From: Candidatus Gastranaerophilales bacterium | Lineage (GTDB): Bacteria > Cyanobacteriota > Vampirovibrionia > Gastranaerophilales > Gastranaerophilaceae | Direction of reading: 5' to 3' | NCBI GenBank assembly: GCA_947589525.1 | Contig: CANQAW010000022.1 | Span: forward strand, 1 to 13,768 | DNA length: 13,768 nt | Shown: positions 7,299 through 13,768 of the stretch, piece after piece | Layout: every line of letters starts with the position of its first letter | How positions within the stretch are numbered: position 1 is the stretch's first letter | Program-made: the position numbers and the translations under genes | Notes under the pieces: model-generated | Told to the model about the DNA's origin: nothing | The model's database searches: none | Seen by the model: the letters and a program-made list of their open reading frames with translations, nothing else

Positions 7299-7310
7299 AA
7301 ACGTTACATT
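7277..7310. repeat. Tandem 12-bp direct repeats spaced 22 bp, operator-like
   Basis: AAACATTACATT (7277-7288) and AAACGTTACATT (7299-7310) differ at one base and are offset by exactly 22 bp, close to two helical turns, so both would face the same side of the DNA. They bracket the proposed -35 of the glutamate synthase promoter: one copy just upstream of it, the other in the spacer reaching the -10. Read on the minus strand the motif is AATGTAAyGTTT. The arrangement looks like a tandem binding site for a regulator, but I cannot name it. Confidence 0.5.
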
Positions 7311-7341
7311 GTTTAATTTTTTATTTTAAAAAATTATTTTG

Positions 7342-7347
7342 TATAAT
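7342..7347 (+). promoter_or_regulatory. Candidate -10 element for the membrane protein gene
   Basis: A perfect TATAAT lies 36 nt before the ATG at 7384, preceded by TTTTG. No convincing -35 sits 16-18 nt upstream in this T-rich stretch. With the divergent operon promoter at 7272-7298 it shares a 121-bp intergenic region. Confidence 0.4.
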
Positions 7348-7383
7348 ATTATTAACTAAAGTTTAGTTTTTGGAAAAAAGATT

Positions 7384-8010
7384 ATGGATAAAGGCTTGAA
7401 GTTATTAAAGCATTTTAATTTTAAATTTGATATTTTCTCGTATTTTGCGCTCGGCTGTTCGGTTTTTTTAATTCCTGCTTTGACAGCTTTTGTGCCTGCT
7501 TGCTGGGGATGGGAAAATTCAGTTCTGGAAAACGCTCAGATGCTTATATTGTTTGCGGGATGCTGGTTTGCTCTCAGGGCAAAAAACCCCGAAAATAAAA
7601 AGTTTTTTATTTTTGTATTTTGGATATTAACAATTTTGATTTTAAGAGAAGTAAACTGCGGAAGAACTATATTTTTCCATGTTCCAAACGGCGGTCCTTA
7701 CGCATTTTATACTTGGAAAGATATTCCTTACGGATATTTGGTTAATCCGATTTACGGAATTTATATCGCACTATCGGGAGTATATTTTCTTGTTAATAAA
7801 CTTTGGATAAATCTGTTTGATTTTCTTTTAAAATATAAACTTCCCATTTTTAATATTTTATTTGCAGCAGCGGGTATAATTTTAGGAACTCTGGCAGAGC
7901 ATTGCATTCACAGCGATGTATTTGAAGAGATAAGCGAGCTTATATTTTATATTTCGTTATTTTCAATAATTTATACTTATTCAAATGATAAGCAAATTAA
8001 AATTAATTAA
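7384..8010 (+). CDS. Multi-pass membrane protein of unknown function
   Basis: A 208-residue integral membrane protein with about six predicted transmembrane segments (near 17-37, 46-64, 72-89, 115-137, 153-171 and 181-198). Unusual polar residues sit at or within the membrane parts: WENSVLENAQ (43-52), REVNCGR (88-94), AEHCIH (171-176) and EEISEL (181-186). I have an impression, not checked, of an uncharacterised family with an E-x4-E-x-x-Q helix, an RE-x(3)-GR motif and a late E-rich helix; I assign no function. The buried Glu, Arg, His and Cys residues would fit metal, haem or quinone binding, or a membrane enzyme, but this is speculation. The start has GGAAA about 9 nt upstream. It is transcribed away from the glutamate synthase operon, and its last 8 bp overlap the converging comM gene. 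Confidence 0.8.
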   Translation: MDKGLKLLKHFNFKFDIFSYFALGCSVFLIPALTAFVPACWGWENSVLENAQMLILFAGCWFALRAKNPENKKFFIFVFWILTILILREVNCGRTIFFHVPNGGPYAFYTWKDIPYGYLVNPIYGIYIALSGVYFLVNKLWINLFDFLLKYKLPIFNILFAAAGIILGTLAEHCIHSDVFEEISELIFYISLFSIIYTYSNDKQIKIN

Positions 8011-9538
8011 AACTTCTTAATTGAAGCGCTTGAGCTATATGAGAAAGTTCAATATTGTCCTTTTGTTCAAGGTCTGCTATTGTTCTTGAAATCTTAAGAA
8101 GTCTGTCATAGCTTCTTGCGGAAAGATTAAACTGATTTATGGCATTTTTTAAGAATTTTTTTGTATCCTCGTTAATTTTGCAATATTTTTTGATTAACTT
8201 TGGCGTAAGCTCGGAATTTGTTATAATTCCTTCGTTTTTATACCTTTCCAGCTGGATTTGTCTTGCTTTAATAACTCTTTTTCTGATTTGTGCCGAAGTT
8301 TCGCAAGCGCTGTTATTTAAAAGTTCTTCGTCTTTCAGTCTTTGGACTTTTATTTGTATATCAATTCTGTCAAGCAAAGGACCGGATATTTTTGAACGAT
8401 AACGGTTTATTTGATATTGCGAGCATGTACAGGGTTTTATACTGTCTCCTAAAAACCCGCAGGGGCAAGGATTTATTGCTCCGATTAGGATAAAATTTGC
8501 GGGATATTTTACGCTTGTTTGCGCTCTTGAAATAGTAACCGTTCCTTCCTCAAGAGGCTGTCTTAAAACTTCAAGAGTTGAGCGGGGAAATTCTGCCATT
8601 TCATCCAAAAACAATACTCCTCTGTGAGACAGGGTAATTTCTCCGGGTTTTGGGGTTGACCCGCCTCCTATGATACCTACTGCGCTTGCGCTATGGTGAG
8701 GCGAGCGAAAAGGTCTTTTTGTAATTAAAGGCATGTTTCTGTCTAATAATCCTGAAATAGAGTATATTTTTGTTAATTCAATTGCTTCTTGTTTGTTTAA
8801 GGGGGGCAGAATTGACATAAAAGCTTTTGCAAGCATTGTTTTGCCGGCTCCGGGAGAACCTGACATTAAAACATTATGAGCGCCCGAGGCTGATATTTCA
8901 AGAGCTTTTTTTGCCTGCAGTTGACCTTTAACTTGCAAAAAATCAATTTCAAAATCATTATCTTCATTTTCCAAAAAATCCTGCACATTTTGTTTTAAAG
9001 TTTTCAGCGTTGTTTCGCCGTTTAAATAGCATACGACTTCCGATAAATTATCAGCGCCCAATGCCTCAATATTATCTATAAAACTTGCTTCCTTAAGATT
9101 TGACGAAGGCAGAACCACTTTTTTAATTCCTAATTTTTCCAAACCCGAAATAATCGGTAAAATACCGTCTATTGCGCGCAGTGAACCATCTAGCGATAAT
9201 TCTCCCAAAAAGGCAATGTTCTCGCCGTTAAATTCTTTGATTGCTCCTTCTTTTGCTAAAATTCCGACAGCCATAGCCAAATCAAACGAGCTTCCTTCTT
9301 TTTTTAAATCCGCAGGCGCAAGATTTATCACCACTTTTGCGGCGGGAAAAGAATAAGAAGAATTTTTAATTGCAAGTCTGAGCCTTTCTTTTGCTTCCGC
9401 AATGGCCGTATCCCCGAGACCTATTATTACTACCTGAGGAATTGAATTTATGGTGTCTACTTCTATATTAATTTCGTATATTTCAAGACCTTTGTTTGCC
9501 GCACTTTTTATGGTTATTGCCAAATTAAATTTCCTCAT
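8003..9538 (-). CDS. comM: ComM/YifB family AAA+ protein (Mg-chelatase-like)
   Basis: A 511-residue protein of the usual family length. Domains in order: an N-terminal ChlI/Lon-protease-like fold (about 1-125, with NLAPADLKKEGSSFDLA), an AAA+ Mg-chelatase-type domain (about 195-400) and a C-terminal Mg-chelatase helical domain (about 405-505, ending near QALQLRSF). Walker A is GSPGAGKT (227-234), Walker B VLFLDE (308-313) and the sensor/arginine region SGPLLDRID (385-393). A CPCG...CTC pair (C358, C360, C370, C372) probably binds zinc. In naturally competent bacteria ComM is a hexameric helicase that drives branch migration during recombination of incoming DNA; it is also widespread in bacteria not known to be competent. 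It overlaps the upstream TPR gene by 14 nt. The ATG (9538) has little of a ribosome site; a TTG at 9523 has GAGGAA well placed before it and is an alternative start. Confidence 0.93.
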   Translation of the reverse strand: MRKFNLAITIKSAANKGLEIYEINIEVDTINSIPQVVIIGLGDTAIAEAKERLRLAIKNSSYSFPAAKVVINLAPADLKKEGSSFDLAMAVGILAKEGAIKEFNGENIAFLGELSLDGSLRAIDGILPIISGLEKLGIKKVVLPSSNLKEASFIDNIEALGADNLSEVVCYLNGETTLKTLKQNVQDFLENEDNDFEIDFLQVKGQLQAKKALEISASGAHNVLMSGSPGAGKTMLAKAFMSILPPLNKQEAIELTKIYSISGLLDRNMPLITKRPFRSPHHSASAVGIIGGGSTPKPGEITLSHRGVLFLDEMAEFPRSTLEVLRQPLEEGTVTISRAQTSVKYPANFILIGAINPCPCGFLGDSIKPCTCSQYQINRYRSKISGPLLDRIDIQIKVQRLKDEELLNNSACETSAQIRKRVIKARQIQLERYKNEGIITNSELTPKLIKKYCKINEDTKKFLKNAINQFNLSARSYDRLLKISRTIADLEQKDNIELSHIAQALQLRSFN

Positions 9539-11147
9539 CTGTTTCGGGTATTAATTTTAATAATTTAATATTAGCAATTTCAAAAGAAGGGTTCAAGTTT
9601 AAAGAAGTTTTATAAAATCTTATTGCTTCCCGTCTTTTGTTAATGCTTTGATTGTATAGTCCGCAAAGATAATAATAGTAGTAATTTTTTTCTAAAGTTA
9701 AAGATGTGTCCGAAATCAGACTTTTTGCAAGCTCAAAATTATTGTTTTTTAAATACAGCTCTACCAGTCCTCCTAAGGAATTTTCATGATTGGGGTTAAT
9801 TAAAAGAGCTTTTTTTAGAAAGTCTTCTTTTAAAACATCATTTTTTTGAGCAATTGATATTGCGCTCATATAATAAGCCAAATATTCGCCTTGAGGTATG
9901 GTATCAAGTTTTTGTTCAAGCCTTTTAATTTCTTTGGGGTATTTTGCATATTCTTTTTGTGCATTAAAAAGTTTTATAATTATTTCATAATTGTTTTTAT
10001 CTTGATTATAAGCTTTTTTATACATTTTAACGGCATTTTTGTAGTCTTTGTGAATAAATTTAATGTCCCCGATACCGACTATTGTTTCAAGATTATTTTT
10101 ATCAATTTTATATGAATTTACAAAATAGCTGTTTGCTCTCTCAACATTATTGAGCGCAAGTTCGCTTTTGGCATACATTGTAATTATTTGAGAATTGTCC
10201 TTGTCAAAATTTAAAATATTTTGGCAGTCTTTTTTAGCTTTTTCAAAATTTCCTTCCAAAAATTCTTTTTTTACGGTATGGTATTTTCTTTGCGAATCAT
10301 TTTTTGTTATTTGAGCTAAAATTGCTTCTTTTTTGATTTTTAAATCTTGTGCAAAATTGATATTCTGCGTTTTTTCAAGTTTTTCAACAACTTTTAGAGC
10401 ATCGGAATATTTTTTTAAAGCCGTTAAAACATCGATTTTATAAATTTGATACTGTATACAATTGCCCGCCAGAGAAATTGCTTTGTTTACGGAAGTCAGC
10501 GCATCGGAATATTTTTTTTCTCCGAAATAAGCCCTTGATAACATAAAATGATAAAAGTCATTTTTTTGATATTGGCTTTTTTTGCTTATAAGTTCGTTTA
10601 TTGTTTCCGATGCGGAATTATCAAAATAAATGCTTGAGTACAATTTTGCAAAATAAATTTCTTCTTCTTTGGTTAATGCCGTTTTGGGAAGATAACTTTT
10701 TTCAAGATCCGAAATAATATTAAAAAATTGATTTTTATATACAATTTTATTAACCGATTTTGCGCCGAGAGAGAAAAATCCTATCTCGTAAAATACTTTT
10801 GAAATTGCAAGCAGGGCATTATCTTCTTCAATGTTGTCAATCAGTTTTTCATATTCGTCATAAGCAACGCTTGCATTACCCTGATTAAATTTGGAAGTAA
10901 TTTGAATAAATTCTTTTCTTGTTTGAGATTTTTTATCGGCGGAATTTTCCTCAACAGGTTTTTGCTCGTTGTTTAAAATTCCTTCAACTATGTTTGCAAG
11001 ATTAAAATAAGAGTTCTGTTTTGTGTTTTGAACTTTTGATTTAAAAGAAGGCATCAAAAGCGAATCTTCATTTGCAAAACAGTTAAGGGCAAATGAAAAC
11101 ATCACAAAAGACAAAATTATTTTATTTTTTGTTCTTTTTAAACTCAC
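9525..11147 (-). CDS. Secreted TPR-repeat protein of unknown function
   Basis: A 540-residue exported protein. It starts with GTG, supported by AGAGGA about 6 nt upstream. Residues 1-25 are a signal peptide (SLKRTKNK, a hydrophobic core, then NCFA before NEDS); ALNC is a poor lipobox, so ordinary signal peptidase cleavage is more likely. After a low-complexity linker (about 55-80) the rest is helical with tetratricopeptide repeats, clearest near 200-230, 288-316, 320-350, 354-383, 425-452 and 491-520 (for example FFxLG/YKxAxxxYxxAxxxNP patterns). TPR arrays are protein-binding scaffolds, here outside the cytoplasmic membrane. It is the middle gene of a three-gene operon, 11 nt after the HD-GYP gene and overlapping comM, but the link between them is not evident from sequence. 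Confidence 0.87.
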   Translation of the reverse strand: MSLKRTKNKIILSFVMFSFALNCFANEDSLLMPSFKSKVQNTKQNSYFNLANIVEGILNNEQKPVEENSADKKSQTRKEFIQITSKFNQGNASVAYDEYEKLIDNIEEDNALLAISKVFYEIGFFSLGAKSVNKIVYKNQFFNIISDLEKSYLPKTALTKEEEIYFAKLYSSIYFDNSASETINELISKKSQYQKNDFYHFMLSRAYFGEKKYSDALTSVNKAISLAGNCIQYQIYKIDVLTALKKYSDALKVVEKLEKTQNINFAQDLKIKKEAILAQITKNDSQRKYHTVKKEFLEGNFEKAKKDCQNILNFDKDNSQIITMYAKSELALNNVERANSYFVNSYKIDKNNLETIVGIGDIKFIHKDYKNAVKMYKKAYNQDKNNYEIIIKLFNAQKEYAKYPKEIKRLEQKLDTIPQGEYLAYYMSAISIAQKNDVLKEDFLKKALLINPNHENSLGGLVELYLKNNNFELAKSLISDTSLTLEKNYYYYYLCGLYNQSINKRREAIRFYKTSLNLNPSFEIANIKLLKLIPETDEEI

Positions 11148-11158
11148 TTTAATCCTCT

Positions 11159-12916
11159 TTAAGAATTATAACGATAATATTTGTTAAATGTTTGAATTAG
11201 TTGTTTTTCTTTTTTGGCAATAATTTCTTCTTTAACCACAATATCATACAATTCGTTTAAATTAAACTCCTGCAACAATTTTTCATCATTTTTGTTAATA
11301 TTAATGTCAAAATCAGATAACATTATTTTTAAGATATCATAAGTCGAAATATTTAAAAAAGCATTGGTAATGTTTTCGTCAAAATGCTTATTTTTTCCTT
11401 TGATAATAATTTCAAGCGCATCTTTAATTTCCATTTTGTCACGATAGTGTCTTTTTGATGTTATTGCGTCAAATACGTCGCAAACGGATAATATTCTCCC
11501 GCCGAAAGGAATTTCTTCTCCTTTTAATTCTTTAAAGTAACCGCTTCCGTCGTATTTTTCGTGGTGAGAAGATGCAATTGAGGAAACTTTTTTAAAATCT
11601 TTTGAAAAATAAACTTTCCCCAATATATTATGAGTTAATTTTACATGTTCTTTTATGTGTTCATATTCACAAGGAGTTAATTTCCCTTCTTTTTGTAAAA
11701 CGGCGTCTTTTATTCCGATTTTTCCGATATCATGTAAAAGAGAGGCATTTTTTATGATTTCTTTTTCTTTTTCATCTAAATTGCACTTGTCGCAAATTAA
11801 ACAGGCATACATCATAACTCTTTTTGAATGTCCTGAAGTGATTTTATCACGTGCGTCAATTGATGCGGAAAGCGCATTTATAAAGCTTGTAAACATTTTT
11901 TTCTGTTCTTCAATAAGTTTTTTCTGCCGATTGAACAAATTTGCATTTTCTATTGCAATTCCTGCGCTTGAACCTATTGCAATTAAAAGGTCTTCATCTT
12001 TCTGAGTAAAATCTCCTTCAAACTTATTTAAAACTTGAAAAACTCCTACTATCTGGTGAGAAAGGTTGCGAATGGGCATGCAGAGAATATTTTTTGTTTT
12101 ATAACCCGTTTTTAAGTCTATTTCTTTGTTAAAATATTCGCTTTCATAGGCATTTTTAATATTTATCGTTTCGCCTGTCATTGCTACATGTCCCGCAAGT
12201 CCTTTTTCTGCGGAAAAACGTATTTCTTTCTGCTCCAAGCCGAGTGCAACTTTACTCCAAAGCTCATTGTGTTCGCTATCAAGCAGAAATACAGTGCACC
12301 TGTCCGCTCCGAGCGCTTGCTGGATTTGCTGAGCGATTATTGTCAGCAAACTGTCTATATTTGTTTCTATTGCGATTGTTCTGCCGACTTGCAAAAGTGC
12401 CAAAAGAGCATTATCTTTAATTTCATTCGGAATAAAAGACGGAGGCAGAGAATCAATTGCCCGTTGGGCATTTTCGCTTTCAATTTTTTGCTTAAAGGAA
12501 AATATTGCTTCGTCTAAATTTTGTTCGTCCTTTACTTTTATAAACAAACTTGCATTAATTAAATTTATGGCAATTTCAATGTTTTTTTCATAGTATTCGA
12601 TTAAAGCACAGCAAAAAAGATTAATTTTTGAAGCCAGCGTGCTTGAGGAAGAATTGGCAAGATACTTGGCATCATTTAAAAGATTAAGTGTTTGGTAATA
12701 TCTTGCGCCTTTTTTGTAATTGTCCGTTGCAATATACGACAGCAGAATTGAAACTATATCAAAATATTTGTTTGCGACGGCGCTTTTTTGCAGATTGGAT
12801 AATTCTTTATTTTTAAAAGGGATTTCATTACAAATGTTTTCAAAAAAAGAATGAATTACAAACTCTTTTAATTCACCGTAACTTTTCTCATTTACTTTTT
12901 TTACCGTTTTAAACAT
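11159..12916 (-). CDS. GAF / HD-GYP domain signalling protein (probable cyclic-di-GMP phosphodiesterase)
   Basis: A 585-residue cytoplasmic protein in three parts. Residues 1-180 are helical and perhaps TPR-like. A GAF sensor domain spans about 186-330 (ADRCTVFLLD, GLAGHVAMTGE, ILCMPI, GVFQVLNK, AIENANLF). An HD-GYP domain spans about 345-525: H363 in SGHSKRV, the HD pair H395-D396 in LLHDIGKIG, H424, HHEKYDGSGY (451-460) and D480 in CDVFDAITSKRHYR. HD-GYP enzymes hydrolyse cyclic di-GMP. The metal ligands look complete, but the proline of the name-giving GYP triad is phenylalanine (GYF, 459-461). A short helical C-terminal tail (526-585) follows. GAF domains bind small ligands; which one here is unknown. 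It is the first gene of the operon with the TPR protein and comM, read from a strong promoter. The site before the ATG is weak (GGATA). Confidence 0.92.
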   Translation of the reverse strand: MFKTVKKVNEKSYGELKEFVIHSFFENICNEIPFKNKELSNLQKSAVANKYFDIVSILLSYIATDNYKKGARYYQTLNLLNDAKYLANSSSSTLASKINLFCCALIEYYEKNIEIAINLINASLFIKVKDEQNLDEAIFSFKQKIESENAQRAIDSLPPSFIPNEIKDNALLALLQVGRTIAIETNIDSLLTIIAQQIQQALGADRCTVFLLDSEHNELWSKVALGLEQKEIRFSAEKGLAGHVAMTGETINIKNAYESEYFNKEIDLKTGYKTKNILCMPIRNLSHQIVGVFQVLNKFEGDFTQKDEDLLIAIGSSAGIAIENANLFNRQKKLIEEQKKMFTSFINALSASIDARDKITSGHSKRVMMYACLICDKCNLDEKEKEIIKNASLLHDIGKIGIKDAVLQKEGKLTPCEYEHIKEHVKLTHNILGKVYFSKDFKKVSSIASSHHEKYDGSGYFKELKGEEIPFGGRILSVCDVFDAITSKRHYRDKMEIKDALEIIIKGKNKHFDENITNAFLNISTYDILKIMLSDFDININKNDEKLLQEFNLNELYDIVVKEEIIAKKEKQLIQTFNKYYRYNS

Positions 12917-12931
12917 ACACTATCCAATGAT

Positions 12932-12960
12932 ATTTTAAAATTTTTGACATGCTATGTCAA
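12932..12960 (-). promoter_or_regulatory. Near-consensus sigma-70-type promoter of the HD-GYP/TPR/comM operon
   Basis: On the minus strand, a perfect TTGACA (12960-12955) is separated by the optimal 17 nt from TAAAAT (12937-12932, five of six). Transcription should start near 12925, about 9 nt before the ATG at 12916, giving a very short leader. Confidence 0.75.
12944..12960. promoter_or_regulatory. 17-bp palindrome over the -35 box, probable operator
   Basis: TTGACAT (12944-12950) and ATGTCAA (12954-12960) form perfect 7-bp arms around GCT. The right arm contains the whole -35 of the HD-GYP operon promoter, so a dimeric protein bound here would block it. The symmetry resembles sites for helix-turn-helix dimers (an FNR/CRP-like half-site spacing is possible), but I cannot assign the regulator. 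Confidence 0.55.
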
Positions 12961-12985
12961 TTCAAATGCACAAAAACGGAATTTT

Positions 12986-13027
12986 TTATAAAATATTTTT
13001 ACAAAAACATATAAAAATATTTTATAA
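12986..13027. repeat. Perfect 16-bp AT-only inverted repeat in the divergent promoter region
   Basis: TTATAAAATATTTTTA (12986-13001) and TAAAAATATTTTATAA (13012-13027) are exact reverse complements with a 10-nt loop. The repeat lies between the HD-GYP operon promoter and the ctpA promoter and has no GC pair, so it would be a weak transcription terminator. It may be a cruciform-prone or protein-binding element, or an AT-rich upstream promoter element. Confidence 0.6.
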
Positions 13028-13084
13028 TCCCCATTGATTATATTATCTAGTTATTTTATATGTAGAAAACATAAATAGTTTTGT

Positions 13085-13090
13085 TATAAT
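13085..13090 (+). promoter_or_regulatory. Candidate -10 element for ctpA
   Basis: A perfect TATAAT sits 26 nt before the ctpA start, and a second overlapping TATAAT begins at 13090. No clear -35 is found 16-18 nt upstream; the region before it is AT-rich. The predicted leader is about 20 nt and contains the ribosome site AAGGAAA. Confidence 0.5.
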
Positions 13091-13116
13091 ATAATTTGTA
13101 AAAAAAGGAAAAAAAT

Positions 13117-13768
13117 ATGACAATTAAACAAATGCTTAAAAGATTTTCGATATTTATTGCAATATTTATATTGTTTTTAACAACAAATGCGCAAAACCCC
13201 GCTCTTGCAATTACTCCTCAAGGATTATATGACCGCGCATGGAGATTAATTTCGGCAAAGTATGTTGATTCTACTCAAAATCAACAAAATTGGCAGCGCT
13301 GGAGACATAAATACGATTCCGTTATTCGGGATGAAAATGATGCTTATGTGGCAATATCTACAATGGTCGATTCTTTAGGCGATGTTTATACCAAATTTTT
13401 AACTCCGAAAGAATATAAAGAAGAAACGGAAAGCATTAAAGGCTCTTTAAACGGTATAGGCGTTCAAATAGGGGTTAGGGACGGAAAACTTTTAATCATT
13501 GCACCTTTGGAAGATACACCCGGGGAACAGGCGGGACTTAAAAGCGAAGATGAAATTCTTGAAATTGACGGAAAATCAACAAAAGGCATTAAAGTTGAAG
13601 CTGCGGCAGATCAAATAAGAGGCCCAGAGGGAACTTATGTTAAGCTTTTAATCAAAAGAAAAGGGGAAGAAAATAAAGTTTATACGGTTCAAAGAGCTAA
13701 AATCGAGCTTAAATCGGTTTCGATTAAACCGCCCAAAATCGGTAAGATTGATGACAATATAGGTTATA
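13117..13768 (+). CDS. ctpA: CtpA-type carboxy-terminal processing protease (S41), 5' part
   Basis: The frame is open from the ATG to the window edge (217 codons), so the catalytic domain is outside. Residues 1-31 are a signal peptide with a hydrophobic core IFIAIFILFL and cleavage after NPALA. The N-terminal helical region contains LYDRAWRLISAKYVD and MVDSLGDVYTKFLTPKEY (83-100), the conserved block of this family (compare LDDPYTRFL). A PDZ domain spans about 105-185: GSLNGIGVQIG, PGEQAGLKSEDEILEIDG, and QIRGPEGTYVKLLIKR. CtpA enzymes are serine proteases with a Ser/Lys dyad that trim or degrade exported proteins at C-termini; in cyanobacteria CtpA processes the photosystem II D1 precursor, and relatives elsewhere act on cell-wall enzymes. 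A clear AAGGAAA site precedes the start by about 8 nt. No fault is seen in the visible part. Confidence 0.93.
   Translation, partial: MTIKQMLKRFSIFIAIFILFLTTNAQNPALAITPQGLYDRAWRLISAKYVDSTQNQQNWQRWRHKYDSVIRDENDAYVAISTMVDSLGDVYTKFLTPKEYKEETESIKGSLNGIGVQIGVRDGKLLIIAPLEDTPGEQAGLKSEDEILEIDGKSTKGIKVEAAADQIRGPEGTYVKLLIKRKGEENKVYTVQRAKIELKSVSIKPPKIGKIDDNIGY

Noticed and set aside
8820..8905. ComM reading as a true magnesium chelatase for chlorophyll synthesis
   Set aside because: The N-terminal Lon-like domain, the CPCG/CTC cysteines and the length are those of the ComM/YifB family, not of BchI/ChlI, and no pigment genes are present.
11655..12005. Open plus-strand frame opposite the HD-GYP domain
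   Set aside because: Antisense to strongly conserved HD-GYP and GAF motifs, with no ribosome site or recognisable protein features.
12181..12517. Two overlapping open plus-strand frames opposite the GAF domain, one cysteine-rich
   Set aside because: Both are antisense to a clear GAF domain, overlap each other in different frames and lack initiation signals.
12944..12949. Plus-strand TTGACA as the -35 of ctpA
   Set aside because: No -10-like sequence lies 16-18 nt downstream, and the ctpA start is more than 160 bp away with its own TATAAT nearby.

Overview
The window is AT-rich, densely packed bacterial chromosome made mostly of housekeeping genes. I see no phage, transposon, CRISPR, tRNA or rRNA sequence. 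The closest overall fit is a non-photosynthetic relative of the cyanobacteria (Vampirovibrionia/Melainabacteria, Gastranaerophilales-like). The hints are low GC, a glutamate synthase split into separate archaeal-type modules, a CtpA-type protease with a signal peptide ending in an NPALA-like cleavage site, and a SpoIID-domain protein with no other sporulation gene nearby. This assignment is an inference; a low-GC Clostridia-like genome is the main alternative.

Layout. At the left edge is the 3' end of rpsU (ribosomal protein S21) with a textbook rho-independent terminator, then a radical SAM protein of the YhcC/TIGR01212 family. Facing it on the minus strand are a SpoIID/LytB-domain secreted protein and, in the same reading frame immediately after its stop codon, a small secreted-looking protein with no standard start codon. 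A short plus-strand pair follows: an 82-residue charged protein that overlaps a metallo-beta-lactamase-fold hydrolase.

Bases 3558-7262 hold a minus-strand operon for archaeal-type glutamate synthase, transcribed in the order class II glutamine amidotransferase, ferredoxin/FMN synthase domain, GXGXG domain with a C-terminal ferredoxin. Together these would release ammonia from glutamine and condense it with 2-oxoglutarate. The central synthase gene is broken as given: a stretch of conserved codons is missing and the frame is lost near 4869-4880, so either the pathway is dead in this genome or the assembly has an error. The operon promoter carries two near-identical 12-bp direct repeats exactly 22 bp apart, interleaved with the -35 and -10 elements.

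A divergent gene at 7384-8010 encodes a multi-pass membrane protein of unknown function. Bases 8003-12916 hold a second minus-strand operon: a GAF/HD-GYP signalling protein, a secreted TPR-repeat protein and the AAA+ ComM/YifB helicase-like protein. The genes are tightly coupled (11-nt gap, then 14-nt overlap). Its promoter is near consensus (TTGACA, 17 nt, TAAAAT) and is overlapped by a 17-bp palindrome. The following 200-bp divergent region also holds a perfect 16-bp AT-only inverted repeat. On the right is the 5' part of a ctpA-type S41 protease running off the edge.

I find no convincing new biological system. The most useful leads are the disrupted synthase gene, the start-less secreted ORF behind the SpoIID gene, and the operator-like repeats in front of the two operons.
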